From positions 124,001 to 188,000 of the forward strand of contig NZ_FODT01000009.1 in assembly GCF_900110435.1 (NCBI RefSeq): a stretch of 64,000 bases of DNA, written 5' to 3'. Under the pieces are notes generated by a model. That model searched no databases. It was not told the origin of the DNA and saw only the letters and a program-made list of their open reading frames with translations. Source of the stretch: Rhodopseudomonas pseudopalustris. Its GTDB lineage: Bacteria; Pseudomonadota; Alphaproteobacteria; Rhizobiales; Xanthobacteraceae. The translations under genes were made by a program, and so were the position numbers. Below are positions 25,054-34,209 of the stretch, one piece after another (positions within the stretch are counted from its first letter, which is position 1; every line of letters starts with the position of its first letter).

Positions 25054-27553
25054 TCCCATCCAGATCGTCCTCAATCCTGAAAACTATGAGGAAGCGCGTG
25101 ACGCTGGTGGTGGAGGCGGTCGGAAGGACTTCTTTGCCCACCGCGATGCGGAGTTCACCGCCCATCGCGCCGCGCTGATGGGCCAAATCGACACGATTGC
25201 TGGCGTTCTCAGCGCGCAAGCACAGGGCGATATCGGCTTCGTGAAGGTTATTCTTCGTCGTGAGGCTTGGGCTAAAAGCCATCGCCCGATCGCCAGCCTG
25301 TTTCGGCACGATCGCACCCCTGTAGTTGGCGGCGGAGATCTCGGAGTTATGCTCGTCGAAGCCCGGCCTGGCACGCTGCGCCAGGTGGCAGCAGAGATTG
25401 CCAAGGCCGAAACCCACACCGAAATGCGCTTCAACGAGCAAAAGCAGAAGGACGAACCTTATCCGTCTGCCCGAAAGAGCGAGGTCGGTGCCATCGACCG
25501 GATCGAACTCTATGGGCCAAGTGATCGGCGCAGCTTCTCGGTCGATGAGGCTGTAGCGTGGCTCTCCAATCCGATGACGGGCAGCAGCTATCAAGTCGAG
25601 CTGTTTGATAGCCCGCCGCCGCGCTCGGAGTGGGACCGCCTCGACCTGAGCCATCGGCGCCTAGTCGAGAGCTTCGTTGCCGGCTTCGCCGCACTAGATC
25701 GCGGCCTCGTCGTCGAGCGTTTGCCGAACCGTCGCCACAAACAGCCGATCCTCTCTGTCCGACTGGATCAGTCCGGAGATCAGCCGGTTCTGCGGCTGAA
25801 TGATGCCCCGGTCAGCGAACGGCGGCGCGAGCTTGCCGCATTCAATCCCGACGTGGGTCGACACCTCCGGCTGCTCGCCTTCCTTGACAGCCATCCGCTT
25901 GTGCGCCGGATCGAACTTCCTGGCATCGTCGTGCGGGCCGCAAGACCCAGCACGGCAGTCGCCCGCGCACGGCCTACCGATGTCACTATTCCCGTCCGAG
26001 ACAGCCGCCGCAGTCATCCCCGGCTTGGGATCATCGACGGCGGAATCGGCGAAGCACTGTCAGACTGGATCATCGACCGGTGGGACGTTCTCGCAGAGGA
26101 AGATACCGACCTTGCGCATGGGACGTTCATCGGCGGATTGGCCGCACTGGGCGGCGCGCTTAACGGCGCGGAGATTTGCCCCGAGCCCGACGGCGCGGAG
26201 TTGGTCGACGTTGCAGTCTTCCCGAACGAACGCAAAGCCGGAGCTTTTGCGTCCTATTATCCCGATGGCTTGCCGCAATTCTTCGACGAAATGGAGACAG
26301 CCATTTCGGACGCTCGCGCTCGACATGGGGTGCGCGTGTTCAACATGAGCCTGAACATCCTTCAGCCTGCGGCACCAGATCGTTACAGTCCCCACGCAGC
26401 GCGGCTTGACCAGATCGCTGAGAGCAACAACGCCATCGTTTTCATTTCAGCTGGCAACATACAACCGCAAGACCTGCGCCCTGAATGGCCTGCTGACGCC
26501 ACGGCGGCGCTCGGCAACCTTGCCACCGCACGCAACGACGGCCTCCTTACGCCGGCCGAGAGCGCGCGCAACGTCGCTGTGGGAGCTCTCAACCCGCCAG
26601 GCCATGATGGATGCCTTCCGTTCGCTCCGACGCGCTACAGCCGACGTGGCCCCGGACTGCGCGCAGGTGTTAAGCCCGACTTGGCTCACATCGGTGGCGC
26701 AGGGTCCCAGCACCCTAAACTTGGCCACGGGCTCTTCTCGATCCTGCCCGACGGCACCATCGTCGATGGCTGCGGAACTAGCTATGCCGCGCCCCTTGCC
26801 GCGAAGACCGCCGCTGTCCTGGATCACGCTATTGAGGGCGAGGTCTCTCGTGAAACCCTGATCGGTCTGCTTGTTCACCATGCCGAAATGCCGACCCTTT
26901 TGCAGGACAAGGCGCTGGCGCCTATCGCCAAACATATGGTCGGATTCGGAATGCCGCCTTCGGCCGATCGCATCCTGGAAACGGGCGACCACACGATTAC
27001 TCTAGTTTTCGCATCGCGCATCCAACGTGACCAACAGATCAACTTCCGTTTCCAATGGCCGGCGTCACTGGTCGGCCCCGAAGGCAAGTGCCGTGGTCGA
27101 GCAAAGATCACGCTCGTCTCCACCCCCCCGCTCGACGCCCGTTTTGGATCGGAGTTCGTTCGGGTCAACATCAACGCTGTCCTCCAGCAGGAACAAGCCA
27201 ATGGCGGGTGGAAAGGACGGCTTGAACCACTTTATCTCCCGTCACGGCGGGAGGCTCCTCCGATTGAGGCGGAGCGCATCGAACATGACCTCAAATGGAG
27301 CCCGGTAAAGGTCTTGGCGAAAACCTTCCCTCAGGGCGTGGGTCCCTCGTCGAACTGGCGTCTCTTCGTTGAATACTTGACGCGCGCGGGCGAGGTCATG
27401 CCCGAAGAAGGCGTGCCCTTCACAGTGATCGTGACCATCAGTGATCCAGACGCCGAGCAACCGGTTTTCAACGATATGCGTCAAAATCTGCAGGCTCTTG
27501 GCATCCAGATCGCCGATATCCGTACCGCAGCGCGTATTACTCCCCGGGTTTAA
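25046..27553 (+). CDS. S8 (subtilisin-like) serine protease, cargo
   Basis: The protein has 835 residues. There is a roughly 320-residue N-terminal region of unknown fold, without a signal peptide, so it should act in the cytoplasm. The subtilase domain has Asp331 (LGIIDGGI), His358 (DLAHGTFIGGL), oxyanion Asn471 (VFISAGN) and Ser579 (GCGTSYAAPLAAKTAA), so all catalytic positions are present. A C-terminal beta-rich region of about 200 residues follows. It overlaps the AAA gene by 8 bp. A predicted model is that the ATPase restrains or feeds the protease until infection or another trigger; this is inference. The long N-terminal region sets it apart from secreted subtilisins. Confidence 0.88.
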   Translation: MASPIQIVLNPENYEEARDAGGGGGRKDFFAHRDAEFTAHRAALMGQIDTIAGVLSAQAQGDIGFVKVILRREAWAKSHRPIASLFRHDRTPVVGGGDLGVMLVEARPGTLRQVAAEIAKAETHTEMRFNEQKQKDEPYPSARKSEVGAIDRIELYGPSDRRSFSVDEAVAWLSNPMTGSSYQVELFDSPPPRSEWDRLDLSHRRLVESFVAGFAALDRGLVVERLPNRRHKQPILSVRLDQSGDQPVLRLNDAPVSERRRELAAFNPDVGRHLRLLAFLDSHPLVRRIELPGIVVRAARPSTAVARARPTDVTIPVRDSRRSHPRLGIIDGGIGEALSDWIIDRWDVLAEEDTDLAHGTFIGGLAALGGALNGAEICPEPDGAELVDVAVFPNERKAGAFASYYPDGLPQFFDEMETAISDARARHGVRVFNMSLNILQPAAPDRYSPHAARLDQIAESNNAIVFISAGNIQPQDLRPEWPADATAALGNLATARNDGLLTPAESARNVAVGALNPPGHDGCLPFAPTRYSRRGPGLRAGVKPDLAHIGGAGSQHPKLGHGLFSILPDGTIVDGCGTSYAAPLAAKTAAVLDHAIEGEVSRETLIGLLVHHAEMPTLLQDKALAPIAKHMVGFGMPPSADRILETGDHTITLVFASRIQRDQQINFRFQWPASLVGPEGKCRGRAKITLVSTPPLDARFGSEFVRVNINAVLQQEQANGGWKGRLEPLYLPSRREAPPIEAERIEHDLKWSPVKVLAKTFPQGVGPSSNWRLFVEYLTRAGEVMPEEGVPFTVIVTISDPDAEQPVFNDMRQNLQALGIQIADIRTAARITPRV

Positions 27554-27583
27554 CCGACGATGGGCGGCTCTTTATCGACCGCG

Positions 27584-28852
27584 TCATCGCATGGCTCCCG
27601 CGATCGTCAAAGCACAGCGATCGGCGCGGTCACGGATCATGTTGGCAAACTGCTCGATAGCCGTTCGGTCCAACTCAGGGCGCGAAAGTTCCTCTGCGAC
27701 TGCGGCTGCTTTCTCGAGGACCTCTTTGCTGATCTCCGCAACCCGTCGTCGTATCAGCGGCAGACCGAGACCTGTGTCCGCCGCGAACGCTGCCCACCCC
27801 TTCGCATCCAGTTCGGCAAGCGTCGCTCGTTTCCCGATCTTCATGGCAAATTTCGGCGAGAGATCGGGATAGGCAACTGTCGCAAGCAAATCATACAGCG
27901 GGGCTAGGCGTGGGCCTTCGTCGCCGTAGAGGATCGAAAAATTCTTGCCGTGTGCGTCGGCGTTCCCGGCGATCACATTTAAGATCACCGCATCGAGAAG
28001 CTTCAGCACATCGACAGCGGGCCTTGCGGCGACGCGGCGGAGCAGCGCGAAGCAATCCTTGAAGGTCGGCCCGCCTTCGCTCGCATATTTGGTCTCCGGT
28101 GGCACGCCGAGCGCCTGGCAGAAATCCTCCTGATGGATGCGGCGCACAAAGCCATCGTCGCCAATGAGGCGGTCATAGCGCTGGACCAGCAGAAACGTTC
28201 GATCCTGAACGATGCGGGCTTCTACCGGCGCGACATCGAGGCCGATGGCGGCAGCAAGGCGCATCACGAAGGCCTCGTTCTCGGTCGTGGCCGCGAAGCG
28301 GGATATCGGGGGCTTGAGAATATGCGTCGTGGGCTGGCCCGGAGCAGGCAACGCCACTGCGCCTTCCACCAGAACCACCGGCACCTTCGATTGGGCGCCA
28401 GCGAGAGAGAGCCGCAAGCCTTCCTCGCCCGCGAGCAATGGGCGGACGGGCAGCGCGTCCAGCACCCGGATCAGGCCCTCATCGTCAAGCGGGATTGGCC
28501 GTTGATCGGGGGCAGGAGCGGTCGGACCTTCGCCGGGCGGCAGAAGCTGGAGCGCGCCCGCCACATCGCCGCCGAGGCGATCAAGAAGGGCGAAATCATT
28601 GGCGCGCGACACGCCGAGTGCCTGAGCCGCGGCGTCGCGCTGGCTTTCCTCCGGCAAGAGACCGCCGAAAAATGGGCGGCACTCGCGACGACTGAACGGC
28701 TCCGTCCGCTTTGGCAGTGAGGCTGACAAGGGCTGCGCCGCCTCGTCGTCGAGCCAAGCCCGCGCATAGGCGAAGCCGAGTTCACCATGCTTGTCCTGCG
28801 TCAGCTGACCCACCAGGCGCCCGTCCCACCAGATATCGAGGGTGCGCGTCAT
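27584..28852 (-). CDS. hipA: HipA family serine/threonine kinase toxin
   Basis: The protein has 422 residues. It has the HipA N-terminal subdomain (LDIWWDGRLVGQLTQDKHGE) and the Pro/Gly-rich segment FFGGLLPEESQR. The phosphate-binding loop LSLAGAQSKVP lies at about 148-158, HQEDFCQALG is near 240, and the catalytic and metal region NVIAGNADAHGKNFSIL is near 292-308, followed by LAPLYDLLAT. All kinase positions that I know are present. HipA kinases phosphorylate glutamyl-tRNA synthetase or related targets and slow growth. The gene starts within the hipB stop (4-bp overlap) and is convergent with the protease gene. Confidence 0.92.
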   Translation of the reverse strand: MTRTLDIWWDGRLVGQLTQDKHGELGFAYARAWLDDEAAQPLSASLPKRTEPFSRRECRPFFGGLLPEESQRDAAAQALGVSRANDFALLDRLGGDVAGALQLLPPGEGPTAPAPDQRPIPLDDEGLIRVLDALPVRPLLAGEEGLRLSLAGAQSKVPVVLVEGAVALPAPGQPTTHILKPPISRFAATTENEAFVMRLAAAIGLDVAPVEARIVQDRTFLLVQRYDRLIGDDGFVRRIHQEDFCQALGVPPETKYASEGGPTFKDCFALLRRVAARPAVDVLKLLDAVILNVIAGNADAHGKNFSILYGDEGPRLAPLYDLLATVAYPDLSPKFAMKIGKRATLAELDAKGWAAFAADTGLGLPLIRRRVAEISKEVLEKAAAVAEELSRPELDRTAIEQFANMIRDRADRCALTIAGAMR

Positions 28853-29091
28853 CCCTTCCGCGCTCCTTTGGGATCGGGCGGCGGTGTGATATCGAGCGAG
28901 CAGCCCAACGCGGCTAGGACCTGAAGTGTCTTGCCGATCTGCGCGGTCGGCTTGCCCGCTTCGAGATCGACGATGAAGCGCAGGCCGACGCCAGCTGCGC
29001 CGGCAAGCTCGTCCTGCCGCAGGCCAGCGGCCTTGCGGGTTGTCCGGACAATGTCGCCGATCTCGGCGGTGGTGAGGTTGCGTCTGGCCAT
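28849..29091 (-). CDS. hipB: HipB-like antitoxin, XRE helix-turn-helix
   Basis: The protein has 80 residues from the ATG at 29091 (MARRNLTTAEIGDIVR). The helix-turn-helix covers LRQDELAGAAGVGLRFIVDL and EAGKPTAQ, and the C terminus (LQVLAALGCSLDITPPPD) is the usual HipB tail. It neutralises HipA and represses its own operon. An upstream start at 29118 is possible but would place the ribosome binding region inside an operator. Three near-identical palindromes upstream fit its binding sites. Confidence 0.9.
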   Translation of the reverse strand: MARRNLTTAEIGDIVRTTRKAAGLRQDELAGAAGVGLRFIVDLEAGKPTAQIGKTLQVLAALGCSLDITPPPDPKGARKG

Positions 29092-29095
29092 GATA

Positions 29096-29210
29096 TTTAC
29101 CGAACGGGAAAGTATCATGGATTTCTGAAGAATGTCTATAAGAATTTCCCGCTCGGGAAAGCTTGCGCCTCGGGGTAGCTCCTAGGTCTGAATTATTCCC
29201 GCTCGGGAAA
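29096..29210 (-). promoter_or_regulatory. Three HipB operator palindromes at 50-bp spacing
   Basis: The 16-bp palindromes are TTTACCGAACGGGAAA (29096-29111), TTTCCCGCTCGGGAAA (29145-29160) and ATTCCCGCTCGGGAAA (29195-29210). Each has the form TTTCCCG-NN-CGGGAAA, with one mismatch in the outer two. Centres are 49 and 50 bp apart, close to five helical turns, so dimers would sit on one face of the DNA and could loop it. Confidence 0.7.
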
Positions 29211-29393
29211 ACGCGCCGGTCGGGAGTCTCAGATGCTGCCGCGGCTCGACGCCAGTCCGCCGATCACCTGTCTTTCTTCGCCACAGTACGATGACCCCCT
29301 GAGCGTTGTTGCAACGCCCCAATTCCTGCCTTTCTTACTCATCCCCGATCCAGGGCCGCGCATCGCGCGGGCCCGCAAGCGAACGGGGACGAC
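29211..29393 (+). other. Region between cargo and the trb operon
   Basis: I see no gene. The stretch should hold the trbB promoter, but no strong sigma70 boxes are evident. It contains two GC-rich segments near 29350-29385. The right boundary of the cargo insertion must lie here, because trbB begins at 29394. Confidence 0.4.
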
Positions 29394-30383
29394 GTGGCGG
29401 TCAACCATCAGCAATCGGAAGCAGCCTCACGCGGTGCACGCATGCTGCGCACCGCGCTGGGGCCTGCGGTCGCCCGATTCCTGGAAGACCCCGCGATCGT
29501 CGAGGTCATGCTCAACCCCGATGGGCGGCTCTGGGTCGACCGGCTCTCTGACGGCCTGTCCGATACGGGGGAACGACTTTCGGCCGCCGATGGCGAACGC
29601 ATCATCCGCCTCGTCGCCCATCATGTCGGTGCCGAGGTGCATGACCGACGGCCGCGTGTCTCGGCTGAACTGCCCGAAACCGGCGAGCGCTTCGAAGGCC
29701 TGCTGCCGCCGGTCGTGACGGCTCCGGTCTTTGCGATTCGCAAGCCTGCCGTCGCCGTCTTCACGCTCGACGACTATGTCGCCGCGGGCATCATGACGGC
29801 CGACCAGGCCGCCATCCTCCGGCAGGCGGTCGCAGCGCGCGCCAACGTCCTCGTTGCCGGCGGAACCAGCACCGGCAAGACCACGCTGACCAATGCCCTG
29901 CTGGCCGAGGTCGCGAAGACAACCGACCGCGTCATCGTCATCGAAGACACCCGCGAGCTGCAATGCAGGGCGCAGAACATCATCGCCATGCGCACCAAGG
30001 ACGGCGTCGCGACCCTGTCCGACCTGGTGCGCTCCTCGCTGCGGCTGCGGCCGGATCGGATCCCGATCGGCGAGGTGCGTGGGGCTGAGGCGCTCGATCT
30101 CCTGAAGGCCTGGGGCACCGGCCATCCCGGCGGGATCGGCACGATCCACGCGGGCACCGCGCTCGGTGCGCTGCGCCGCCTCGAGCAGCTCATCCAGGAA
30201 GCTGTCGTCACCGTCCCCCGGGCGCTGATCGCCGAGACCATCGATCTGGTGGCCGTGCTCTCCGGCCGCGGCGCAGCGCGGCGTCTCGCCGAACTCGCGC
30301 GCGTCGAAGGGCTCGGGACGGACACCGACTACCGCCTTTCCCCCGCAACCCAGCCTCCCGACCCACAAGGAGAACCCGCATGA
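29394..30383 (+). CDS. trbB: TrbB, VirB11-like conjugation ATPase
   Basis: The protein has 329 residues and begins with GTG at 29394, matching the family N terminus ([20 protein letters not shown]). The Walker A motif [14 protein letters not shown] lies at about 156-169, and the Asp and His boxes are [12 protein letters not shown] and [12 protein letters not shown]. It is a cytoplasmic hexameric ATPase that powers pilus assembly. A later ATG at 29442 would remove conserved residues. It overlaps trbC by 4 bp, heading an operon in the standard order trbBCDEJ(K)LFGI. Confidence 0.93.
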   Translation: MAVNHQQSEAASRGARMLRTALGPAVARFLEDPAIVEVMLNPDGRLWVDRLSDGLSDTGERLSAADGERIIRLVAHHVGAEVHDRRPRVSAELPETGERFEGLLPPVVTAPVFAIRKPAVAVFTLDDYVAAGIMTADQAAILRQAVAARANVLVAGGTSTGKTTLTNALLAEVAKTTDRVIVIEDTRELQCRAQNIIAMRTKDGVATLSDLVRSSLRLRPDRIPIGEVRGAEALDLLKAWGTGHPGGIGTIHAGTALGALRRLEQLIQEAVVTVPRALIAETIDLVAVLSGRGAARRLAELARVEGLGTDTDYRLSPATQPPDPQGEPA

Positions 30384-30712
30384 TCCAACCTATCGCGCGC
30401 GGCCATCAGCGCCTCGCAACCGCCGCCACGGCGCTGACCCTGAGCTTTCTTCTGGCGCCCGCCGCCCATGCATCCGGCTCCTCGATGCCCTGGGAAGCGC
30501 CGCTGCAGTCCATCCTGCAGTCGATCGAGGGGCCGGTCGCCAAGATCATCGCGGTGATCATCATCATCGTCACCGGCCTGACGCTGGCGTTCGGCGACAC
30601 GAGCGGAGGATTTCGGCGCCTCATCCAGATCGTCTTCGGCCTGTCGATCGCCTTCGCGGCGTCCAGCTTCTTCCTGTCGTTCTTCTCGTTCGGCGGCGGG
30701 GCGCTCGTCTGA
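30380..30712 (+). CDS. trbC: TrbC, pilin precursor
   Basis: The protein has 110 residues. A signal sequence (TALTLSFLLAPAAHA) is followed by two membrane helices (KIIAVIIIIVTGLTLAFGD and a C-terminal hydrophobic helix). This is the VirB2/TrbC pilin layout. In RP4 the mature pilin is cyclised by TraF, and traF is present at 17521. It overlaps trbB by 4 bp and trbD by 1 bp. Confidence 0.92.
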   Translation: MIQPIARGHQRLATAATALTLSFLLAPAAHASGSSMPWEAPLQSILQSIEGPVAKIIAVIIIIVTGLTLAFGDTSGGFRRLIQIVFGLSIAFAASSFFLSFFSFGGGALV

Positions 30713-30993
30713 TGGCGGGCCTCCTGCATCATCCCGATGAAGTCGCGGGCTTCTCGGTTCCGGTCCACCGCGCGCTGACCGAGCAGATCCTGCTGGGCGG
30801 CGCACCGCGCAGCATCGCCATCATGAACGGCACACTCGCCGGCGCTGTCGGTCTCGGATTGCGGCTATGGCTGGTTGGTCTCCTCATCTGGGCGATCGGC
30901 CATTTCGCCGCCGTTTGGGCAGCAAAGCGCGATCCGCTCTTTGTCGAAGTGGGCCGCCGGCATCTGCGCATTCCGGGCCATCTCTCGGTGTGA
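30712..30993 (+). CDS. trbD: TrbD, inner-membrane transfer protein (VirB3-like)
   Basis: The protein has 93 residues. The N-terminal motif FSVPVHRALTEQILLGGAPR is typical of VirB3/TrbD, and one or two membrane helices follow (GAVGLGLRLWLVGLLIWAIG). It ends 9 bp before the ATG of trbE, with which VirB3 homologues cooperate. The start overlaps the trbC stop in TGATG. Confidence 0.9.
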   Translation: MAGLLHHPDEVAGFSVPVHRALTEQILLGGAPRSIAIMNGTLAGAVGLGLRLWLVGLLIWAIGHFAAVWAAKRDPLFVEVGRRHLRIPGHLSV

Positions 30994-31002
30994 GGCGTGG
31001 CC

Positions 31003-33441
31003 ATGATGAACCTCGCCGAATATCGCCGAACCGCGACCCGCCTTGCAGATTTCCTGCCCTGGGCGGCGCTGGTCGGCGAAGGGGTCGTGCTGAACAAGGA
31101 CGGCAGCTTCCAGCGCACCGCGCGCTTTCGTGGTCCCGATCTCGACTCTGCTGTGGCCGCCGAACTGGTGGCAGTCGCCAGTCGCCTCAACAACGCCTTC
31201 CGGCGTCTGGGCTCGGGCTGGGCGATCTTCGTCGAAGCGCAGCGCCACGAAGCCGCCTCCTATCCGGCAAGCCGCTTCGCGGACGCCGCCTCCGCCCTCG
31301 TTGATGCGGAGCGCAAGGCCGACTTCGAGGAAGCGGACGCGCATTACGAGTCGAGCTACTTCTTGACCTTTCTCTATCTCCCGCCTGCCGAGGACGCCGC
31401 GCGGGCGGAAACCTGGCTCTACGAGGGTCGCCAACAGTCCGGCGTCGATCCCCATGAAGCCCTCGCGGCCTTCATTGACCGCACAAACCGCGTCCTCCAG
31501 CTCGTCGATGGCTTCATGCCGGAATGCCGGTGGCTCGATGACGCCGAGACCCTGACTTACCTGCACTCGACCGTCTCGACGAAGCGCCACCGCGTCCGCG
31601 TGCCCGAAACGCCGATCTACCTCGATGCGCTTCTCGCCGTTGAGCCGTTGACCGGCGGCCTCGAGCCACGGCTCGGCGCCGCTCATCTGCGCGTGCTGAC
31701 GATCAACGGCTTTCCGACGGCGACGACGCCAGGGATTCTCGACGATCTCAACCGGCTCGCCTTTCCCTATCGCTGGTCCACGCGGGCGATCCTCCTCGAC
31801 AAGACGGACGCCACGAAACTGCTGACGCGCATCCGGCGGCAGTGGTTCGCCAAGCGCAAGTCGATCGCCGCAATCCTGAAGGAGGTAATGACCAACGAGG
31901 CCTCCGCACTCGTCGATACGGACGCTGCGAACAAGGCCGCCGATGCCGACATGGCCCTGCAGGAGCTTGGGGCCGACTATGCCGGTCAGGCCTATGTGAC
32001 CGCCACGGTCACAGTCTGGGACGCCGATCCGCGCACCGCCGACGAGAAGTTGCGCCTCGTGGAAAAGGTGATCCAGGGCCGCGACTTCACCGCGATGTCC
32101 GAGACCATCAATGCCGTCGATGCCTGGCTCGGTTCGCTGCCCGGCCATGTCTACGCCAACGTCCGCCAGCCACCGATCTCCACTCTAAACCTCGCCCACA
32201 TGATTCCGCTCTCGGCGGTCTGGGCCGGGCCGGAACGGGACGAGCATTTCGGAGCGCCGCCGCTGCTGTACGGCAAGACCGAAGGGAGCACGCCGTTCCG
32301 CTTTTCGCTGCATGTCGGCGACGTCGGCCACACACTGGTCGTCGGGCCGACAGGCGCGGGCAAGTCCGTGCTGCTCGCGCTCATCGCACTTCAGTTCCGG
32401 CGCTATCCGGGCAGCCAAGTCTTCGCCTTCGACTTCGGCGGCTCCATTCGCGCGGCCGCGCTCGCCATGGGAGGCGATTGGCACGACCTCGGTGGCAGCC
32501 TGACGGACGGCGCCGCGTCGTCGGTCTCCCTCCAGCCACTCGCACGCGTTCACGAGACCCATGAGCGTGCCTGGGCAGCCGACTGGATTGCCGCCATCCT
32601 TGCCCGCGAGAGCGTCACGATCACGCCGGAAGTGAAAGAACATCTCTGGACGGCGCTGACCTCGCTGGCGTCCGCGCCGATCACAGAGCGCACGCTGACG
32701 GGCCTCGCCGTCCTCCTCCAGTCGAACGATCTCAAGCAAGCGCTGCGCCCCTTTTGCGTCGGCGGTGCCTACGGACGGCTGCTGGACGCCGAAGGCGAGC
32801 AGCTAGGGGAAGCTGCGGTCCAGGCCTTTGAAACCGAGGGGCTGATCGGCGGCGGCGCGGCGCCGGCGGTCCTCGCCTATCTCTTCCATCGGATCGGCGA
32901 CCGTCTGGATGGACGGCCCACGCTCCTGATCGTCGACGAAGGCTGGCTCGCGCTCGACGATGAAGGCTTCGCGGCGCAACTGCGCGAATGGCTGAAGACG
33001 CTGCGCAAGAAGAACGCGTCGGTCGTCTTCGCCACGCAATCGCTGGCCGACATCGATGGGAGCGCGATCGCTCCGGCCATCATCGAAAGCTGCCAGACGC
33101 GCCTTTTGCTGCCGAACGAACGCGCGATCGAACCCCAGATCACCACGATCTACCGGCGCTTCGGCTTGAACGACCGCCAGATCGAGATCCTCAGCCGGGC
33201 CACACCCAAGCGCGACTATTACTGCCAGTCGCGGCGCGGCAACCGGCTGTTCGAGTTGGGGCTCTCCGAAGTCGCCCTCGCGCTCTGCGCGGCATCCTCG
33301 AAAACTGATCAGGCCGCCATCGAGGCGATCCTCGCCGAGCATGGCCGCGACGGCTTCCTGTCCGCCTGGCTGCGCGCCCGCGATGTCGGATGGGCCGCCG
33401 ACCTCATTCCCGATCTCACCAACCTGGAGCCCAAGCCATGA
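31003..33441 (+). CDS. trbE: TrbE, VirB4-like conjugation ATPase
   Basis: The protein has 812 residues from ATG 31003 (MMNLAEYRRTATRLADFLPW). GTG 30997 in the same frame is also possible. Walker A is at about 446-454 (VGPTGAGKSVLLALI) and Walker B at about 638-646 (TLLIVDEGWLAL). VirB4 proteins are the largest ATPases of the channel and dock substrates at the inner membrane. It overlaps trbJ by 4 bp. The length is normal for the family. Confidence 0.95.
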   Translation: MMNLAEYRRTATRLADFLPWAALVGEGVVLNKDGSFQRTARFRGPDLDSAVAAELVAVASRLNNAFRRLGSGWAIFVEAQRHEAASYPASRFADAASALVDAERKADFEEADAHYESSYFLTFLYLPPAEDAARAETWLYEGRQQSGVDPHEALAAFIDRTNRVLQLVDGFMPECRWLDDAETLTYLHSTVSTKRHRVRVPETPIYLDALLAVEPLTGGLEPRLGAAHLRVLTINGFPTATTPGILDDLNRLAFPYRWSTRAILLDKTDATKLLTRIRRQWFAKRKSIAAILKEVMTNEASALVDTDAANKAADADMALQELGADYAGQAYVTATVTVWDADPRTADEKLRLVEKVIQGRDFTAMSETINAVDAWLGSLPGHVYANVRQPPISTLNLAHMIPLSAVWAGPERDEHFGAPPLLYGKTEGSTPFRFSLHVGDVGHTLVVGPTGAGKSVLLALIALQFRRYPGSQVFAFDFGGSIRAAALAMGGDWHDLGGSLTDGAASSVSLQPLARVHETHERAWAADWIAAILARESVTITPEVKEHLWTALTSLASAPITERTLTGLAVLLQSNDLKQALRPFCVGGAYGRLLDAEGEQLGEAAVQAFETEGLIGGGAAPAVLAYLFHRIGDRLDGRPTLLIVDEGWLALDDEGFAAQLREWLKTLRKKNASVVFATQSLADIDGSAIAPAIIESCQTRLLLPNERAIEPQITTIYRRFGLNDRQIEILSRATPKRDYYCQSRRGNRLFELGLSEVALALCAASSKTDQAAIEAILAEHGRDGFLSAWLRARDVGWAADLIPDLTNLEPKP

Positions 33442-34199
33442 TGATCCGACGCTCTCGCGCGGCGCTGTTCGCCGCAACCATCCTGTCGCTGCCCGTCGCC
33501 TTCTCGCCCGTGTTCGTGACCCCGGCAGCGGCGCAGTGGGTCGTTTATGATCCGACCAACTACGTCCAGAATGTCCTATCGGCCGCGCGGGCGCTCGAGC
33601 AGATCAACAACCAGATCCAGAGCCTCCAGAACGAAGCGCAGATGCTGATCAACCAGGCCCGCAATCTCGCGAGCCTGCCCTATTCCTCGCTTCAGCAGCT
33701 CCAGCAATCGGTGCAGCGCACGCAAGCGCTTCTGGGTCAGGCACAGCGCATCGCCTTCGACGTGCAGCAGATCGACCAAGCCTTTCAGAGCCAGTACAGC
33801 AACATCTCGCTGTCCACTTCGGATCAGCGTCTCGTCTCCGATGCACGATCGCGCTGGCAGAACACGGTCGGCGGCCTTCAGGACGCGCTGCGCGTGCAGG
33901 CCGGTGTCGTCGGCAATATCGACACCAACCGCGCCGAGATGGCGGCTCTGGTCGGGCAGAGCCAGGGTGCGACCGGCGCGCTTCAGGCAACCCAGGCCGG
34001 CAACCAGTTGCTCGCATTGCAGGCGCAGCAACTCGCAGACCTGGTCGCTGTGGTCGCTGCGAACGGCCGAGCGCAGGCGCTTGTCGATGCCGAGCGAGCC
34101 GCAGCCGCCGAACAAGGCCGTGAACAGCGCCGCCGGTTCTTGACGCCCGGCTCCGGCTATCAGCCCGGCAACGCCCGGATGTTCCCGAACGGCAACTGA
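33438..34199 (+). CDS. trbJ: TrbJ, VirB5-like transfer protein
   Basis: The protein has 253 residues from ATG 33438. A signal peptide (AALFAATILSLPVAFSPVFV, then TPAAAQW) is followed by a long, Gln-rich coiled-coil domain (LEQINNQIQSLQNEAQMLIN). TrbJ is the periplasmic, pilus-tip-associated protein of this system. It overlaps trbE by 4 bp and is followed by trbK 10 bp downstream. Confidence 0.92.
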   Translation: MMIRRSRAALFAATILSLPVAFSPVFVTPAAAQWVVYDPTNYVQNVLSAARALEQINNQIQSLQNEAQMLINQARNLASLPYSSLQQLQQSVQRTQALLGQAQRIAFDVQQIDQAFQSQYSNISLSTSDQRLVSDARSRWQNTVGGLQDALRVQAGVVGNIDTNRAEMAALVGQSQGATGALQATQAGNQLLALQAQQLADLVAVVAANGRAQALVDAERAAAAEQGREQRRRFLTPGSGYQPGNARMFPNGN

Positions 34200-34209
34200 G
34201 GACAGCAGG

